In this document: one piece after another, positions 1-6,819 of the stretch | Layout of the letters: each line of letters opens with the position of its first letter | How positions within the stretch are numbered: the stretch's first letter is position 1 | DNA from: Oscillospiraceae bacterium | Lineage (GTDB): Bacteria > Bacillota > Clostridia > Oscillospirales > Ruminococcaceae | NCBI GenBank assembly: GCA_003516865.1 | Contig: DPBR01000074.1 | Coordinates: 8,142-23,667 of the forward strand | Direction: 5' to 3' | DNA length: 15,526 nt | Translations under genes and position numbers: made by a program | Notes under the pieces: model-generated | Told to the model about the DNA's origin: nothing | What the model saw: the letters and a program-made list of their open reading frames with translations, nothing else | The model's database searches: none

Positions 1-55
1 GCTCGTCGGGCTCATAACCCGAAGGTCGTTGGTTCAAATCCAGCTCCCGCAACCA
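1..55 (+). tRNA. Initiator tRNA-fMet (CAU), 5' part outside the window
   Basis: The sequence begins inside a tRNA, at the end of the D arm. The anticodon stem is 6-10/18-22 with loop 11-17 and anticodon CAT at 13-15. The T stem is 28-32/40-44 around loop TTCAAAT (33-39). The acceptor strand is 45-51, the discriminator A is 52, and CCA is encoded at 53-55. Three G-C pairs (GGG/CCC) next to the anticodon loop are the known hallmark of initiator tRNA, and the anticodon arm matches my memory of E. coli tRNA-fMet. The start of the gene, including the mismatched first acceptor pair that would confirm an initiator, lies outside the window. Confidence 0.93.
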
Positions 56-102
56 CCAGCGTGACGCTGGACCCAAAATCGCCCCTAGATTGTTCTGGGG
101 GC
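55..102 (+). repeat. 48-bp direct repeat, copy 1 (palindrome plus terminator stem)
   Basis: The 48 bases from the last base of the tRNA CCA recur at 149-196 with a single difference (T79 versus A173). Each copy holds a short perfect palindrome, CCAGCG-TGA-CGCTGG (56-70 here), a spacer, and the stem of an intrinsic terminator. The repeat begins exactly at the tRNA 3' end. That fits either a leftover of a tandem tRNA array with conserved trailers or a small local duplication. Confidence 0.9.
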
Positions 103-111
103 AATTTTTTT
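81..111 (+). terminator. Intrinsic terminator of the tRNA-fMet transcript
   Basis: A nine-pair stem (81-89 with 94-102, one T-G wobble) closes a TTGT loop and is followed by AA and seven T residues (105-111). It lies 26 bases beyond the tRNA CCA, as expected for the end of a tRNA transcript. Confidence 0.88.
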
Positions 112-148
112 GCCCGAAGATGAAAAATCCATAAAGTCACAATACCAC

Positions 149-196
149 ACCAGCGTGACGCTGGACCCAAAAACGCCCCTAGATTGTTCTGGGGGC
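149..196 (+). repeat. 48-bp direct repeat, copy 2
   Basis: This is the second copy of the module at 55-102, offset by 94 bases, with one mismatch. No tRNA body precedes it: the bases between the copies (about 112-148) show no cloverleaf, although the sequence just before the copy, ATACCAC, vaguely resembles the end of a tRNA. Confidence 0.9.
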
Positions 197-204
197 GGTT
201 TTTT
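174..204 (+). terminator. Second intrinsic terminator, duplicate of the first
   Basis: The same stem as at 81-102, extended by one C-G pair (174/197), with loop TTGT at 184-187 and a run of six T residues at 199-204. It would act as a back-up terminator behind the tRNA gene. Confidence 0.85.
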
Positions 205-235
205 ACGCGATAATGAATAAACCGTTTTAACTGAT

Positions 236-275
236 AATCCCCTCAAACCGCACGAATAAGCGATTTGAGGGGATT
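236..275 (-). terminator. Hairpin just after the LysR-type gene
   Basis: A perfect 12-pair stem (236-247 with 264-275) with three further inner pairs (CGC/GCG) starts 2 bases past the stop codon of the minus-strand regulator. There is no good T-run on either side, so it may be a weak terminator or a transcript-stabilising hairpin. Confidence 0.6.
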
Positions 276-277
276 GT

Positions 278-1156
278 TCACATCTCCAGAATAATCCGCT
301 CAAGCTCTTTTGCGGCAATGCTTAATGCCTGCTCGCGGCGCTTTATAATGCGGATTTCACGTTCGGGAAGCATTTCAGCCGTTTCTACAGCCAAAGCCTC
401 TCCGTCCTTTCCGAGAAACTCCCTCGGCACAAATCCCACTCCTAGCCCCGCTTTTACAAGCGGCAAAATCTGGTCGGCGGTCGCGGCTTCAATTTCCGGC
501 TGATAGCGCAGCCCTTTTTCGGAAAAAAACTGCGAATAAAGCTCAAACGACTTTGTGTGCGCTCCGAGCGATATCATCGGGTATTCAAGCAGCTCGGCAA
601 ATTCAACCCGCTTCTCCGCTAATTCCGAGAAGCGTTCCCCGCACACCGCAACCTCGTGAAATTTACGCACGGTTGTTTCTTCAAGCATTGCGGACGGAAT
701 TGTCGGCGTTGTCACAACAGCGATATCCGCAATCCCGTTTCGTATTGCGTCAATCGCCTGCGGAGTTGAGTGATTGCTTATCTTCAGCCGTATTCCCGGA
801 TAGAGCGCCCGATACTTCTTCAGCGCAGGCAGCAGCACGCAATGCAGCGCAACCTCGCTTGACGCAACATACACGCTTCCCTTTTCAAGATTTCGGCTTT
901 CGATTATCTCGGCTTCTCCCGCTTCTATGTTCTCAAACGCAATGCGAACGTGCTCGTAAAGCCGCTCTCCGTCGGGCGTTAGCTTCATTCCGCGGTTGTT
1001 CCGTATAAAAAGCGGACAGCCAAGCTCCGATTCAAGCGTTTTTATCGCTCTCGTCAGATTAGGTTGACTGTTTAACAGGATTTTTGCCGCCTGAGTTATG
1101 CTTCCATACTTCGCCGCGTAATAAAATATCCGATAGTAGTCATAGCTTATATTCAT
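278..1156 (-). CDS. LysR-type transcriptional regulator
   Basis: A 292-residue DNA-binding regulator of normal LysR-family length. The N-terminal winged helix-turn-helix spans about residues 5-65, with the helix pair around GSITQAAKILLNSQPNLTRA (18-37) and the family-typical LESELGCPLFIR following. The remaining ~200 residues form the periplasmic-binding-protein-like effector domain (from about residue 88); the ligand cannot be read from sequence. The ATG at 1156 has AAGGTG about 5 bases upstream. It is transcribed away from the MATE transporter at 1282, the classic layout in which a LysR protein controls the divergent gene and itself. That regulatory role is inferred from layout alone. Confidence 0.93.
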   Translation of the reverse strand: MNISYDYYRIFYYAAKYGSITQAAKILLNSQPNLTRAIKTLESELGCPLFIRNNRGMKLTPDGERLYEHVRIAFENIEAGEAEIIESRNLEKGSVYVASSEVALHCVLLPALKKYRALYPGIRLKISNHSTPQAIDAIRNGIADIAVVTTPTIPSAMLEETTVRKFHEVAVCGERFSELAEKRVEFAELLEYPMISLGAHTKSFELYSQFFSEKGLRYQPEIEAATADQILPLVKAGLGVGFVPREFLGKDGEALAVETAEMLPEREIRIIKRREQALSIAAKELERIILEM

Positions 1157-1210
1157 TTTTCACCTTTTCCGATATATGCTTTTGATATTGCAGATATATA
1201 AAATAAAGAT

Positions 1211-1239
1211 TTTACATATATCAACAATTGAATTATAAT
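1211..1239 (+). promoter_or_regulatory. Sigma-A promoter of the MATE gene
   Basis: TTTACA (1211-1216) and TATAAT (1234-1239) are spaced by 17 bases, about 42 bases upstream of the ATG. It overlaps the divergent regulator promoter, so polymerase can probably occupy only one at a time. Confidence 0.72.
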
Positions 1240-1260
1240 ATAATAGTGCGAAAAAGTCAA
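1232..1260 (-). promoter_or_regulatory. Sigma-A promoter of the LysR-type gene
   Basis: On the minus strand, TTGACT (1260-1255) and TATAAT (1237-1232) are separated by 17 bases. This lies on top of the rightward promoter at 1211-1239, sharing bases 1234-1237 of both -10 boxes. Confidence 0.72.
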
Positions 1261-1281
1261 GTATTTTTTGAGGTGAGAAGA

Positions 1282-2643
1282 ATGAACAAGGATTTGACCG
1301 TCGGGAAACCAGAAAGCGTGCTGTTCCGCTTTTGCCTTCCGCTGTTCGGCAGCATAATATTCCAGCAGCTTTACAATATCGCGGACAGCTTTGTCGCGGG
1401 TAAATTTATCGGTGAAAACGCGCTCGCAGCCGTCGGAAACAGCTATGAAATCACGCTTATCTTCATAGCGTTTGCTTTCGGCTGCAACATAGGCTGTTCG
1501 GTTCTCACGGCGCAGCTTTTCGGCGCGAAAATGCACAACGATATGAAAACCGCCGTCTATACCTCGCTTATTTCAAGCGCGGTAATCTGCGTTATACTGA
1601 TGACGGTCGGAATGATTTTCAGCGATGGCTTGCTACGGCTTATCAACACGCCCGACGAGGTTTTCGCCGACTCGAAGCTTTACCTCGATATCTACATACT
1701 CGGACTGCCGTTTGTTTTCCTGTACAACGTTGCAACGGGCATTTTCTCGGCGCTCGGCGACTCGAAAACTCCGTTTATCTTCCTCGCCTGCTCGTCCGTT
1801 TCAAATATCGGAGTCGATATTCTCTTCGTCACGGCTTTCGGAATGGGAGTTTCGGGAGTTGCGTGGGCTACGTTCATCTGTCAGGGAGTAAGCTGCGTTC
1901 TTGCGCTCGTTGTGGTATTCAAACGTTTTAGCGGCATTAAAACCGAGGGAAAAATCAAGCTTTTTTCATGGGGACTTTTCAAAAGATTTGCCGTAATCGC
2001 GATTCCGAGTATTCTCCAACAAAGCTTTATCTCAGTCGGAAATATCATAATCCAGAGCGTAATTAACGGCTTCGGAGCGGCTGTTATGGCGGGTTATTCC
2101 GCGGCGGTAAAGCTCAACAATATGGTTATCACGTCGCTAACAACGCTCGGAAACGGCATATCAAACTTTACCGCGCAAAACCTCGGCGCCGCGAAATTTG
2201 ACCGCATAAAGTCAGGTTTTCGCGCAGGACTGAAGCTTGTATGGGTGCTTTGCGCGCCGATTGTGCTGCTATATGAGCTTCTCGGACGTCAACTTGTCGG
2301 GATTTTCCTCGAAAGTCCCACGGGAACGGCTCTCGACACGGGATTTCAGTTCCTCGCGATAATCTCGCCGTTCTATTTCGTCGTCGCGACAAAGCTTGTT
2401 TCGGACGGTATTCTGCGCGGCGCGGGAATGATGAAGCAGTTTATGATTGCAACGTTCACAGACCTTATTCTGCGCGTTGCGCTTGCAGAAGTCCTCTCGC
2501 TGACGCCCCTTGAAACAACGGGAATTTGGATTTCATGGCCGATAGGCTGGGTTATCGCAACGATAATTTCGGTTGTGTTTTACAAAAAAGCAGCTTGGGG
2601 ACAGACAGCTTCCGCAGAAATCCCCGCAGCCGAAAGCAACTGA
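1282..2643 (+). CDS. MATE-family multidrug/toxin efflux transporter
   Basis: A 453-residue integral membrane protein of typical MATE length (about 12 helices). The N-terminal pattern PESVLFRFCLPLFGSIIFQQ, then LYNIADSFVAGKFIGENALAAVG, is the well-known MATE signature; the second half repeats the fold near LQQSFISVGNIIIQSVINGFG. MATE proteins export drugs, dyes or metabolites in exchange for sodium ions or protons; the substrate here is unknown. I chose ATG 1282 because GAGGTGAG (1270-1277) sits just upstream; an in-frame ATG at 1228 would lie across the promoter. The LysR-type gene upstream and divergent is its probable regulator. A bidirectional terminator follows the stop. Confidence 0.95.
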   Translation: MNKDLTVGKPESVLFRFCLPLFGSIIFQQLYNIADSFVAGKFIGENALAAVGNSYEITLIFIAFAFGCNIGCSVLTAQLFGAKMHNDMKTAVYTSLISSAVICVILMTVGMIFSDGLLRLINTPDEVFADSKLYLDIYILGLPFVFLYNVATGIFSALGDSKTPFIFLACSSVSNIGVDILFVTAFGMGVSGVAWATFICQGVSCVLALVVVFKRFSGIKTEGKIKLFSWGLFKRFAVIAIPSILQQSFISVGNIIIQSVINGFGAAVMAGYSAAVKLNNMVITSLTTLGNGISNFTAQNLGAAKFDRIKSGFRAGLKLVWVLCAPIVLLYELLGRQLVGIFLESPTGTALDTGFQFLAIISPFYFVVATKLVSDGILRGAGMMKQFMIATFTDLILRVALAEVLSLTPLETTGIWISWPIGWVIATIISVVFYKKAAWGQTASAEIPAAESN

Positions 2644-2652
2644 TAAAAATAA

Positions 2653-2689
2653 CGGCGAAAAAGCACTTACGCTCTTTCGCCGCTTTTTT
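2653..2689 (+). terminator. Terminator shared by MATE and the convergent DHH gene
   Basis: An eight-pair stem CGGCGAAA/TTTCGCCG (2653-2660 with 2675-2682), plus inner pairs, is followed by C and six T residues. On the other strand it is followed by GTTATTTTTA, so it can also stop leftward transcripts. The TAA stop of the DHH gene (2690-2688) is read from the end of this T-run. Confidence 0.85.
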
Positions 2690-3755
2690 ATGCGTTTTCG
2701 GTATCGTTCTTTTCAGGCTCTGTACTTTTAACGGTTATTTCTTCCGCTTCATTCCGTTTTTTCGCCGTATAGCCTTTGTGGGGAATTTTGTCGATTATAC
2801 TCAGGAAAAGGTTCTGGATAACCTTATTATAGTCGATGCTGATATCAAGAATTTTGCTCTCGGACGCGTATCCGCCCGCCATCGACTTGTGTCCGCCGCC
2901 CGAACCAACGTTCGCAAGAGCCTCGGATATAATCAATCCCGCGTTCAGCTCCTCAATTTCCGAACGCACGGAAAACTTAAACCCGTCGTCCCTGCGCGTA
3001 TACACCACGGAAAAATTCACCACGTCGACATTCAGAATAAAATCCGAAATAGTCGCAATAAACGCGTCCGTGCAGTAAAAATTCAGGAACGCGAACGCAA
3101 CTCCGTCATAAACCTCGATATTCCGCATACTGTCAACGAAAGAATTAAGCTCGTGGTATTCGATTTCACCGGACTGAAAATGCCTGATAAGCCGATTATC
3201 CGCTTTCGGGAAGAGATATGAGTAAATATCAACGTCAAGCTGCGTCACGCCGCGCGTAAAGTCGCGCGTATCGCATTTTAAGCCGTATAACAGAGCCGTC
3301 GCAACCGAACCCGGCATCTCAATCTTATATTGACGATAATAGTCCGCAATAATCGTCGAGCAGCTCCCGACAATACGTATATCGCGGTATTTATAGTCGT
3401 CAACAACGCAGAATACAGGGTGGTGGTCGATAACCGCAACCTCGTTTCCGATAAGGTCAAGAATATTCGCGTTTCCCTTCTGACTGTCAACCGTGATTAT
3501 ATAATCCTCGGAAGTCATATACTTCAACTCGCTGTCGGCGGTCATATCAATCTGAAACTCCGACACCATATTCGCCGTCATCGCGCGCTCAACGCTTCCG
3601 TGATGACAAATTACGGTATTAATCCTAAATTTTCCCAGAAGCACCTGAAGTCCATAAGCGCTCGCAATTGCGTCGGGGTCGGGGAAATTATGAGTCTGAA
3701 TATAAACGCGGTGGCCTTTAAGCAGGTCGATGAGTTCGCTTAATTTCTGTGACAT
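2688..3755 (-). CDS. DHH/DHHA1-family phosphoesterase (NrnA-like)
   Basis: A 355-residue cytoplasmic protein of the DHH phosphoesterase family. Metal-binding motifs are present in order: H22 with DPDA (D26, D28), D90 in TVDSQ, the name-giving DHHP (D110, H111, H112), and D162 in CDTRDF. The DHHA1 domain carries the GGGHKSMAGG motif (286-295). Characterised NrnA proteins degrade short RNA oligomers and dephosphorylate 3'-phosphoadenosine-5'-phosphate; a c-di-AMP/pGpG role is also known for relatives, so the substrate is not settled. Its length is near that of NrnA (~320) plus a charged, probably disordered tail (~residues 325-355). The start is supported by AAGGAG 8 bases upstream. It appears to be a single-gene transcript. 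Confidence 0.9.
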   Translation of the reverse strand: MSQKLSELIDLLKGHRVYIQTHNFPDPDAIASAYGLQVLLGKFRINTVICHHGSVERAMTANMVSEFQIDMTADSELKYMTSEDYIITVDSQKGNANILDLIGNEVAVIDHHPVFCVVDDYKYRDIRIVGSCSTIIADYYRQYKIEMPGSVATALLYGLKCDTRDFTRGVTQLDVDIYSYLFPKADNRLIRHFQSGEIEYHELNSFVDSMRNIEVYDGVAFAFLNFYCTDAFIATISDFILNVDVVNFSVVYTRRDDGFKFSVRSEIEELNAGLIISEALANVGSGGGHKSMAGGYASESKILDISIDYNKVIQNLFLSIIDKIPHKGYTAKKRNEAEEITVKSTEPEKNDTENA

Positions 3756-3802
3756 AAGCGGCTCCTTATAATTACATATTTTTAATACGCTATCTCTATA
3801 TT

Positions 3803-3831
3803 ATTTTAACATATTTCTTATAATTATTCAA
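3803..3831 (-). promoter_or_regulatory. Extended -10 promoter of the DHH phosphoesterase
   Basis: On the minus strand TTGAAT (3831-3826) and TAAAAT (3808-3803) are 17 bases apart, and TGT directly precedes the -10 box as an extended -10 element. Confidence 0.7.
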
Positions 3832-3963
3832 CCCCAAAACCCCCATTAATTTTCATAATTTTGCACAAAGCTTTCCGTCAAATTTTATGCAACATAATTA
3901 CAAAAAGATAAAAGCGTTAAAAAAGGAATTTCCGCAAACAATACTGCCGAAAGGAATGATGAA

Positions 3964-4734
3964 ATGAAAAGACTTATTTCGGCGTTTTTAGCCGCTGTTC
4001 TAGCGGGAAAATGCGCGGTCGTGCAGGCGGCGCCTTACTCATATCTCAACGATTACGACAACGCAAAGGTCTGCTATGGCGTTGGAAACGACGTTGATTC
4101 AACGAACCGTCCGCTCGGTGCAATTCAGGCTCAGAAGCAATACGGCGATATGAACTCGCTTTTTATCGGAGAAGCTGCGAACAAGCGGCTCTGGCTGACG
4201 TTTGACGAGGGTTATGAAAACGGTTACACCGAGAAAATACTCGATACTCTCGCTTCAAAGGGCGTTAAAGCAACATTTTTCATCACGCGCGATTACGCTG
4301 AGAAAAATCCGGGACTTATTAAGCGTATGATAAGCGAAGGTCACACCGTCGGAAACCACTCGTACAGTCACCCTTCCCTGCCCGACTGCTCGAACGAGGA
4401 TTTGTACAACGAGCTTATGCTCCTCCACAACTATATCTCGAAGGAATTCGGCTATGATATGTACGTTATGCGCCCGCCCAGAGGCGAGTTCTCCGAGCGC
4501 GTTCTCGCATGTGCAAAGGAGCTTGGCTACACAACCGTGCTCTGGAGCTTCGCCTATCGCGATTGGCTCACGGACGACCAGCCCGACCCTGCCGCGGCGT
4601 ATGAAAAAGTTACCGAAAAAACGCACAACGGCGCGGTTTATCTACTGCACGCAGTATCGAAAACAAACACGGAAATCCTCCCGCGCGTTATCGACTATTG
4701 GCGTGAAAACGGCTATACAATCACGCCTATGTAA
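3964..4734 (+). CDS. pdaA: Secreted polysaccharide deacetylase, PdaA type (CE4/NodB)
   Basis: A 256-residue exported CE4 enzyme. Residues 1-22 form a signal peptide (KR, hydrophobic core, then VQAA). The NodB fold follows: motif 1 TFDEGYENGYT (79-89; catalytic D81, with E82 where classic NodB enzymes have the metal Asp), metal-site H132 and H136 in GNHSYSH, motif 3 RPPRGEFS (170-177), motif 4 around YRDW (198-201), and catalytic H229 in LLHAV. The YENGYT stretch is typical of PdaA, which removes N-acetyl groups from MurNAc on the way to muramic delta-lactam in spore cortex; the cortex role here is inferred. AAGGA lies 8 bases before the ATG. No good sigma-A promoter is visible; CATAATTA near 3893 only weakly resembles a sigma-G -10 box. 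Confidence 0.9.
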   Translation: MKRLISAFLAAVLAGKCAVVQAAPYSYLNDYDNAKVCYGVGNDVDSTNRPLGAIQAQKQYGDMNSLFIGEAANKRLWLTFDEGYENGYTEKILDTLASKGVKATFFITRDYAEKNPGLIKRMISEGHTVGNHSYSHPSLPDCSNEDLYNELMLLHNYISKEFGYDMYVMRPPRGEFSERVLACAKELGYTTVLWSFAYRDWLTDDQPDPAAAYEKVTEKTHNGAVYLLHAVSKTNTEILPRVIDYWRENGYTITPM

Positions 4735-4768
4735 AAAAAGTGCCTTTCCCGATATATTGGGGAAAGGC
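4733..4768 (-). terminator. Terminator of the dus-DUF815-lipoprotein operon
   Basis: Nine perfect pairs GCCTTTCCC/GGGAAAGGC (4742-4750 with 4760-4768) close a nine-base loop. Read leftward, the stem is followed by AC and seven T residues (A-run 4733-4739 on the plus strand). Rightward, the T-run is interrupted (GACTTATTTTATT), so it serves pdaA less well. The TAA of pdaA sits at the edge of the A-run. Confidence 0.85.
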
Positions 4769-4776
4769 GACTTATT

Positions 4777-5667
4777 TTATTCCAAAAATGCCGTAAATAT
4801 CTCGGCGGTTCGCGCAGACGGTCTTTCAAAACGCTCGGAGTTCACGAAAATTACTTTTGCGCCGTTATAAATCATCGCGGCAAACGCGCTGTCTGCGGCA
4901 AGTTCTTCATACGACAGCTTGTTTGAAGCGACAATATAGGCGGGCTGCTCGCCGTTTGCGGGAACATAGCCTTCGGATTTACACAAATTCTCGCCCGAAA
5001 GGCTCAAAACCGCGCTCTCAAACGTGTCCGCGCCCGCGAGAGTAAACTTCTCCGTTACATAAACAAAGCTTTCGGTTTTCACTTCCTTTGACGCGTTTTC
5101 AAGCCTTGCGCGCGCTCCTTTTCCCATATCAAGCGATTTTGTGCCGCCTTTCAGCGAATCGGTTTGCTCGTTTCCGTAAAACGCCGCCGATATTTCCTTG
5201 TAAAGACCGGCGTATTCTTCGAGATTACACGGCGCTTTCGGCGTGAGAACCTTAATCCCCGCTTGATTTAACTTGTAAATCTCGCGCTCCGACATCAGCG
5301 AAAGCGTGAAAACCGCGTCGGGCTTCAGCTTTATGATAGCGTCAAGGTCGGGATTTTCCGTACTTCCGAGCTTCGGCAAGCCGAGATTTTCCGGATAATC
5401 GCAATAATCGCTCACCCCGACAAGGCTCTTCTGAAATCCCGCTTCACAGATAATTTCGGTTACTGCGGGAGAAAGCGAAACCGCCTTTTCAACCGCTTTT
5501 TCAAGCCTTACTCCGCAGCTTATCGCGGGAAACGGCGCGTTTTCCTCAATCTCCGTTACCGAAGAAACCGAAATCTCCGAGGGAACGCTCTCCTCGCTTG
5601 AACAGCCGCTCAGCAAAACAGCCGCCAAAAGCGCTCCCGAAACGCATTTTTTCAGGTTAAACTTCAT
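4777..5667 (-). CDS. BtuF-like substrate-binding lipoprotein
   Basis: A 296-residue lipoprotein with signal peptide 1-21 and lipobox LSGC (C22). The body matches class III (TroA/BtuF-type) binding proteins: VSLSPAVTEII near the start, VGVSDYCDYP, NPDLDAIIKLKPDAVF and a C-terminal lobe around FVYVTEKFTLAGADTFESAV. The GVSDYCDYP pattern is close to vitamin B12-binding BtuF; haem and iron-siderophore carriers share this fold. No permease or ATPase of an ABC importer is in the window, so its transporter must be elsewhere. I chose ATG 5667, with GGAG 8 bases upstream; a TTG at 5673 is possible but lies only 2 bases from that site. It begins 2 bases after the ATPase stop, as third gene of the operon. 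Confidence 0.85.
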   Translation of the reverse strand: MKFNLKKCVSGALLAAVLLSGCSSEESVPSEISVSSVTEIEENAPFPAISCGVRLEKAVEKAVSLSPAVTEIICEAGFQKSLVGVSDYCDYPENLGLPKLGSTENPDLDAIIKLKPDAVFTLSLMSEREIYKLNQAGIKVLTPKAPCNLEEYAGLYKEISAAFYGNEQTDSLKGGTKSLDMGKGARARLENASKEVKTESFVYVTEKFTLAGADTFESAVLSLSGENLCKSEGYVPANGEQPAYIVASNKLSYEELAADSAFAAMIYNGAKVIFVNSERFERPSARTAEIFTAFLE

Positions 5668-5669
5668 AA

Positions 5670-6818
5670 TCAATACTCCAGATTAAGCTCTATTCTGCCT
5701 TTGAGCCAGCCCACAAACTGCTTCGCTATTCTCGGAGAACGCCCGCCTCTCCTCGTTGAAAAACGTTCTGCGGCAGTGAAAAGCCGTTCTTCGGGAATAT
5801 CAATTCCGCTCTCGTCCGCAAGCTGCTTCACGATATCGAGATAAACCTGCTTGTCCGGCCGCATAAACGTAACGAAAAGCCCGAAGCGGTCCGACAGCGA
5901 CATACTCTCGTCAATTGCGTCCGAGCCTGAAATTTCGCGGTCTGCCGCGGTTTCGCGGATAATTTTGCGGCGGTTTGTCGTGGCGTAAATGAGGATATTG
6001 TCGGGTCTTGACGAAAGCGAACCGTCAAGCGCCGCTTTAAGCACGCCGAAACGGTCGTCGTTCTCGGCGAACGAAAGGTCGTCGATTGTCACGATAAACT
6101 TCATATCAACCTTGCCGAGCAGCTCGAAAAGCTCGGGAAGCGCGTTTATATCGTTCCTCGACACCTCAACCATACGCAGTTCCTTGTACTCGTTGAAAAT
6201 CGCCTTTACCGTCGAGGATTTGCCCGTACCCCTGTCGCCGTACAGCAGAACGTTCTGCGCAGGCTGATTGTGCAGAAAACAAAGCGTGTTCTCAATGACC
6301 TGATTTCGCTGAACCTGATAATTCTTGAGGTCGCAAAGCCTGATACTATCGGTTTTCATAATGGGTTTAAGTTCGCCGTCATACGAGAACGCGCGGTATT
6401 TCGCGAAAATTCCTGTTCCGTTCTTCTTCGCAAAATCGAGAAAATATTCCGCGTCATAATCGAACTTTCCGTTATCGTAAGGCGGCATTCCGCGCAGAAT
6501 TTCATTTTCGGGAAGCGACTCGCGAAGCTGCTCGGACGTAAGCGAAACAAGCTCCTTTATCACGCCGAGGTCGTATTCAATCGCTTTCATAAGCGCCGGA
6601 GCGCGCTCACGCAGGCATCTCTCGATAACCGGAGAATCCGAGTATACAAGCAAATCGTGCAAATACTCGCCGAGCGTCTGTCCGCCCGACAACAGAATGT
6701 TCACGATATCCGAGTAATATTCCTCGGCATTTTCGCCGTTACAGCAATAAAAATCCGTAAGCAGAACGTCGTCCTTTACGTTAAACGCGCAAAGCGACCT
6801 TATTTTTGCCAAATTCAT
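5670..6818 (-). CDS. DUF815-family AAA-type ATPase
   Basis: A 382-residue cytoplasmic P-loop ATPase. The N-terminal ~150 residues lack motifs I recognise. The ATPase core follows a DUF815-style lead-in (IRLCDLKNYQVQRNQVIENT, 159-178): Walker A GDRGTGKSS (194-202), Walker B FIVTIDDLSF (241-250, D246/D247), a sensor-1-like YATTNRR (278-284) and MSLSDRFG (306-313), where R311 could be an arginine finger. DUF815 proteins are widespread in Bacillota, but I know of no assigned function. The gene is placed one base after the Dus stop codon, with GAGGT inside the end of dus as ribosome site, indicating translational coupling. It probably remodels a protein or nucleic-acid partner; that is inference. 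Confidence 0.88.
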   Translation of the reverse strand: MNLAKIRSLCAFNVKDDVLLTDFYCCNGENAEEYYSDIVNILLSGGQTLGEYLHDLLVYSDSPVIERCLRERAPALMKAIEYDLGVIKELVSLTSEQLRESLPENEILRGMPPYDNGKFDYDAEYFLDFAKKNGTGIFAKYRAFSYDGELKPIMKTDSIRLCDLKNYQVQRNQVIENTLCFLHNQPAQNVLLYGDRGTGKSSTVKAIFNEYKELRMVEVSRNDINALPELFELLGKVDMKFIVTIDDLSFAENDDRFGVLKAALDGSLSSRPDNILIYATTNRRKIIRETAADREISGSDAIDESMSLSDRFGLFVTFMRPDKQVYLDIVKQLADESGIDIPEERLFTAAERFSTRRGGRSPRIAKQFVGWLKGRIELNLEY

Positions 6819-6819
6819 C

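Noticed and set aside
55..196. Possible attL/attR pair of an integrative element at the tRNA 3' end
   Set aside because: The repeat starts at the last tRNA base rather than inside the tRNA, the copies are only 94 bases apart, and no integrase is present.
4777..5673. TTG at 5673 as the start of the lipoprotein
   Set aside because: It leaves only 2 bases between GGAG and the start codon. The in-frame ATG at 5667 has proper spacing of 8 bases.
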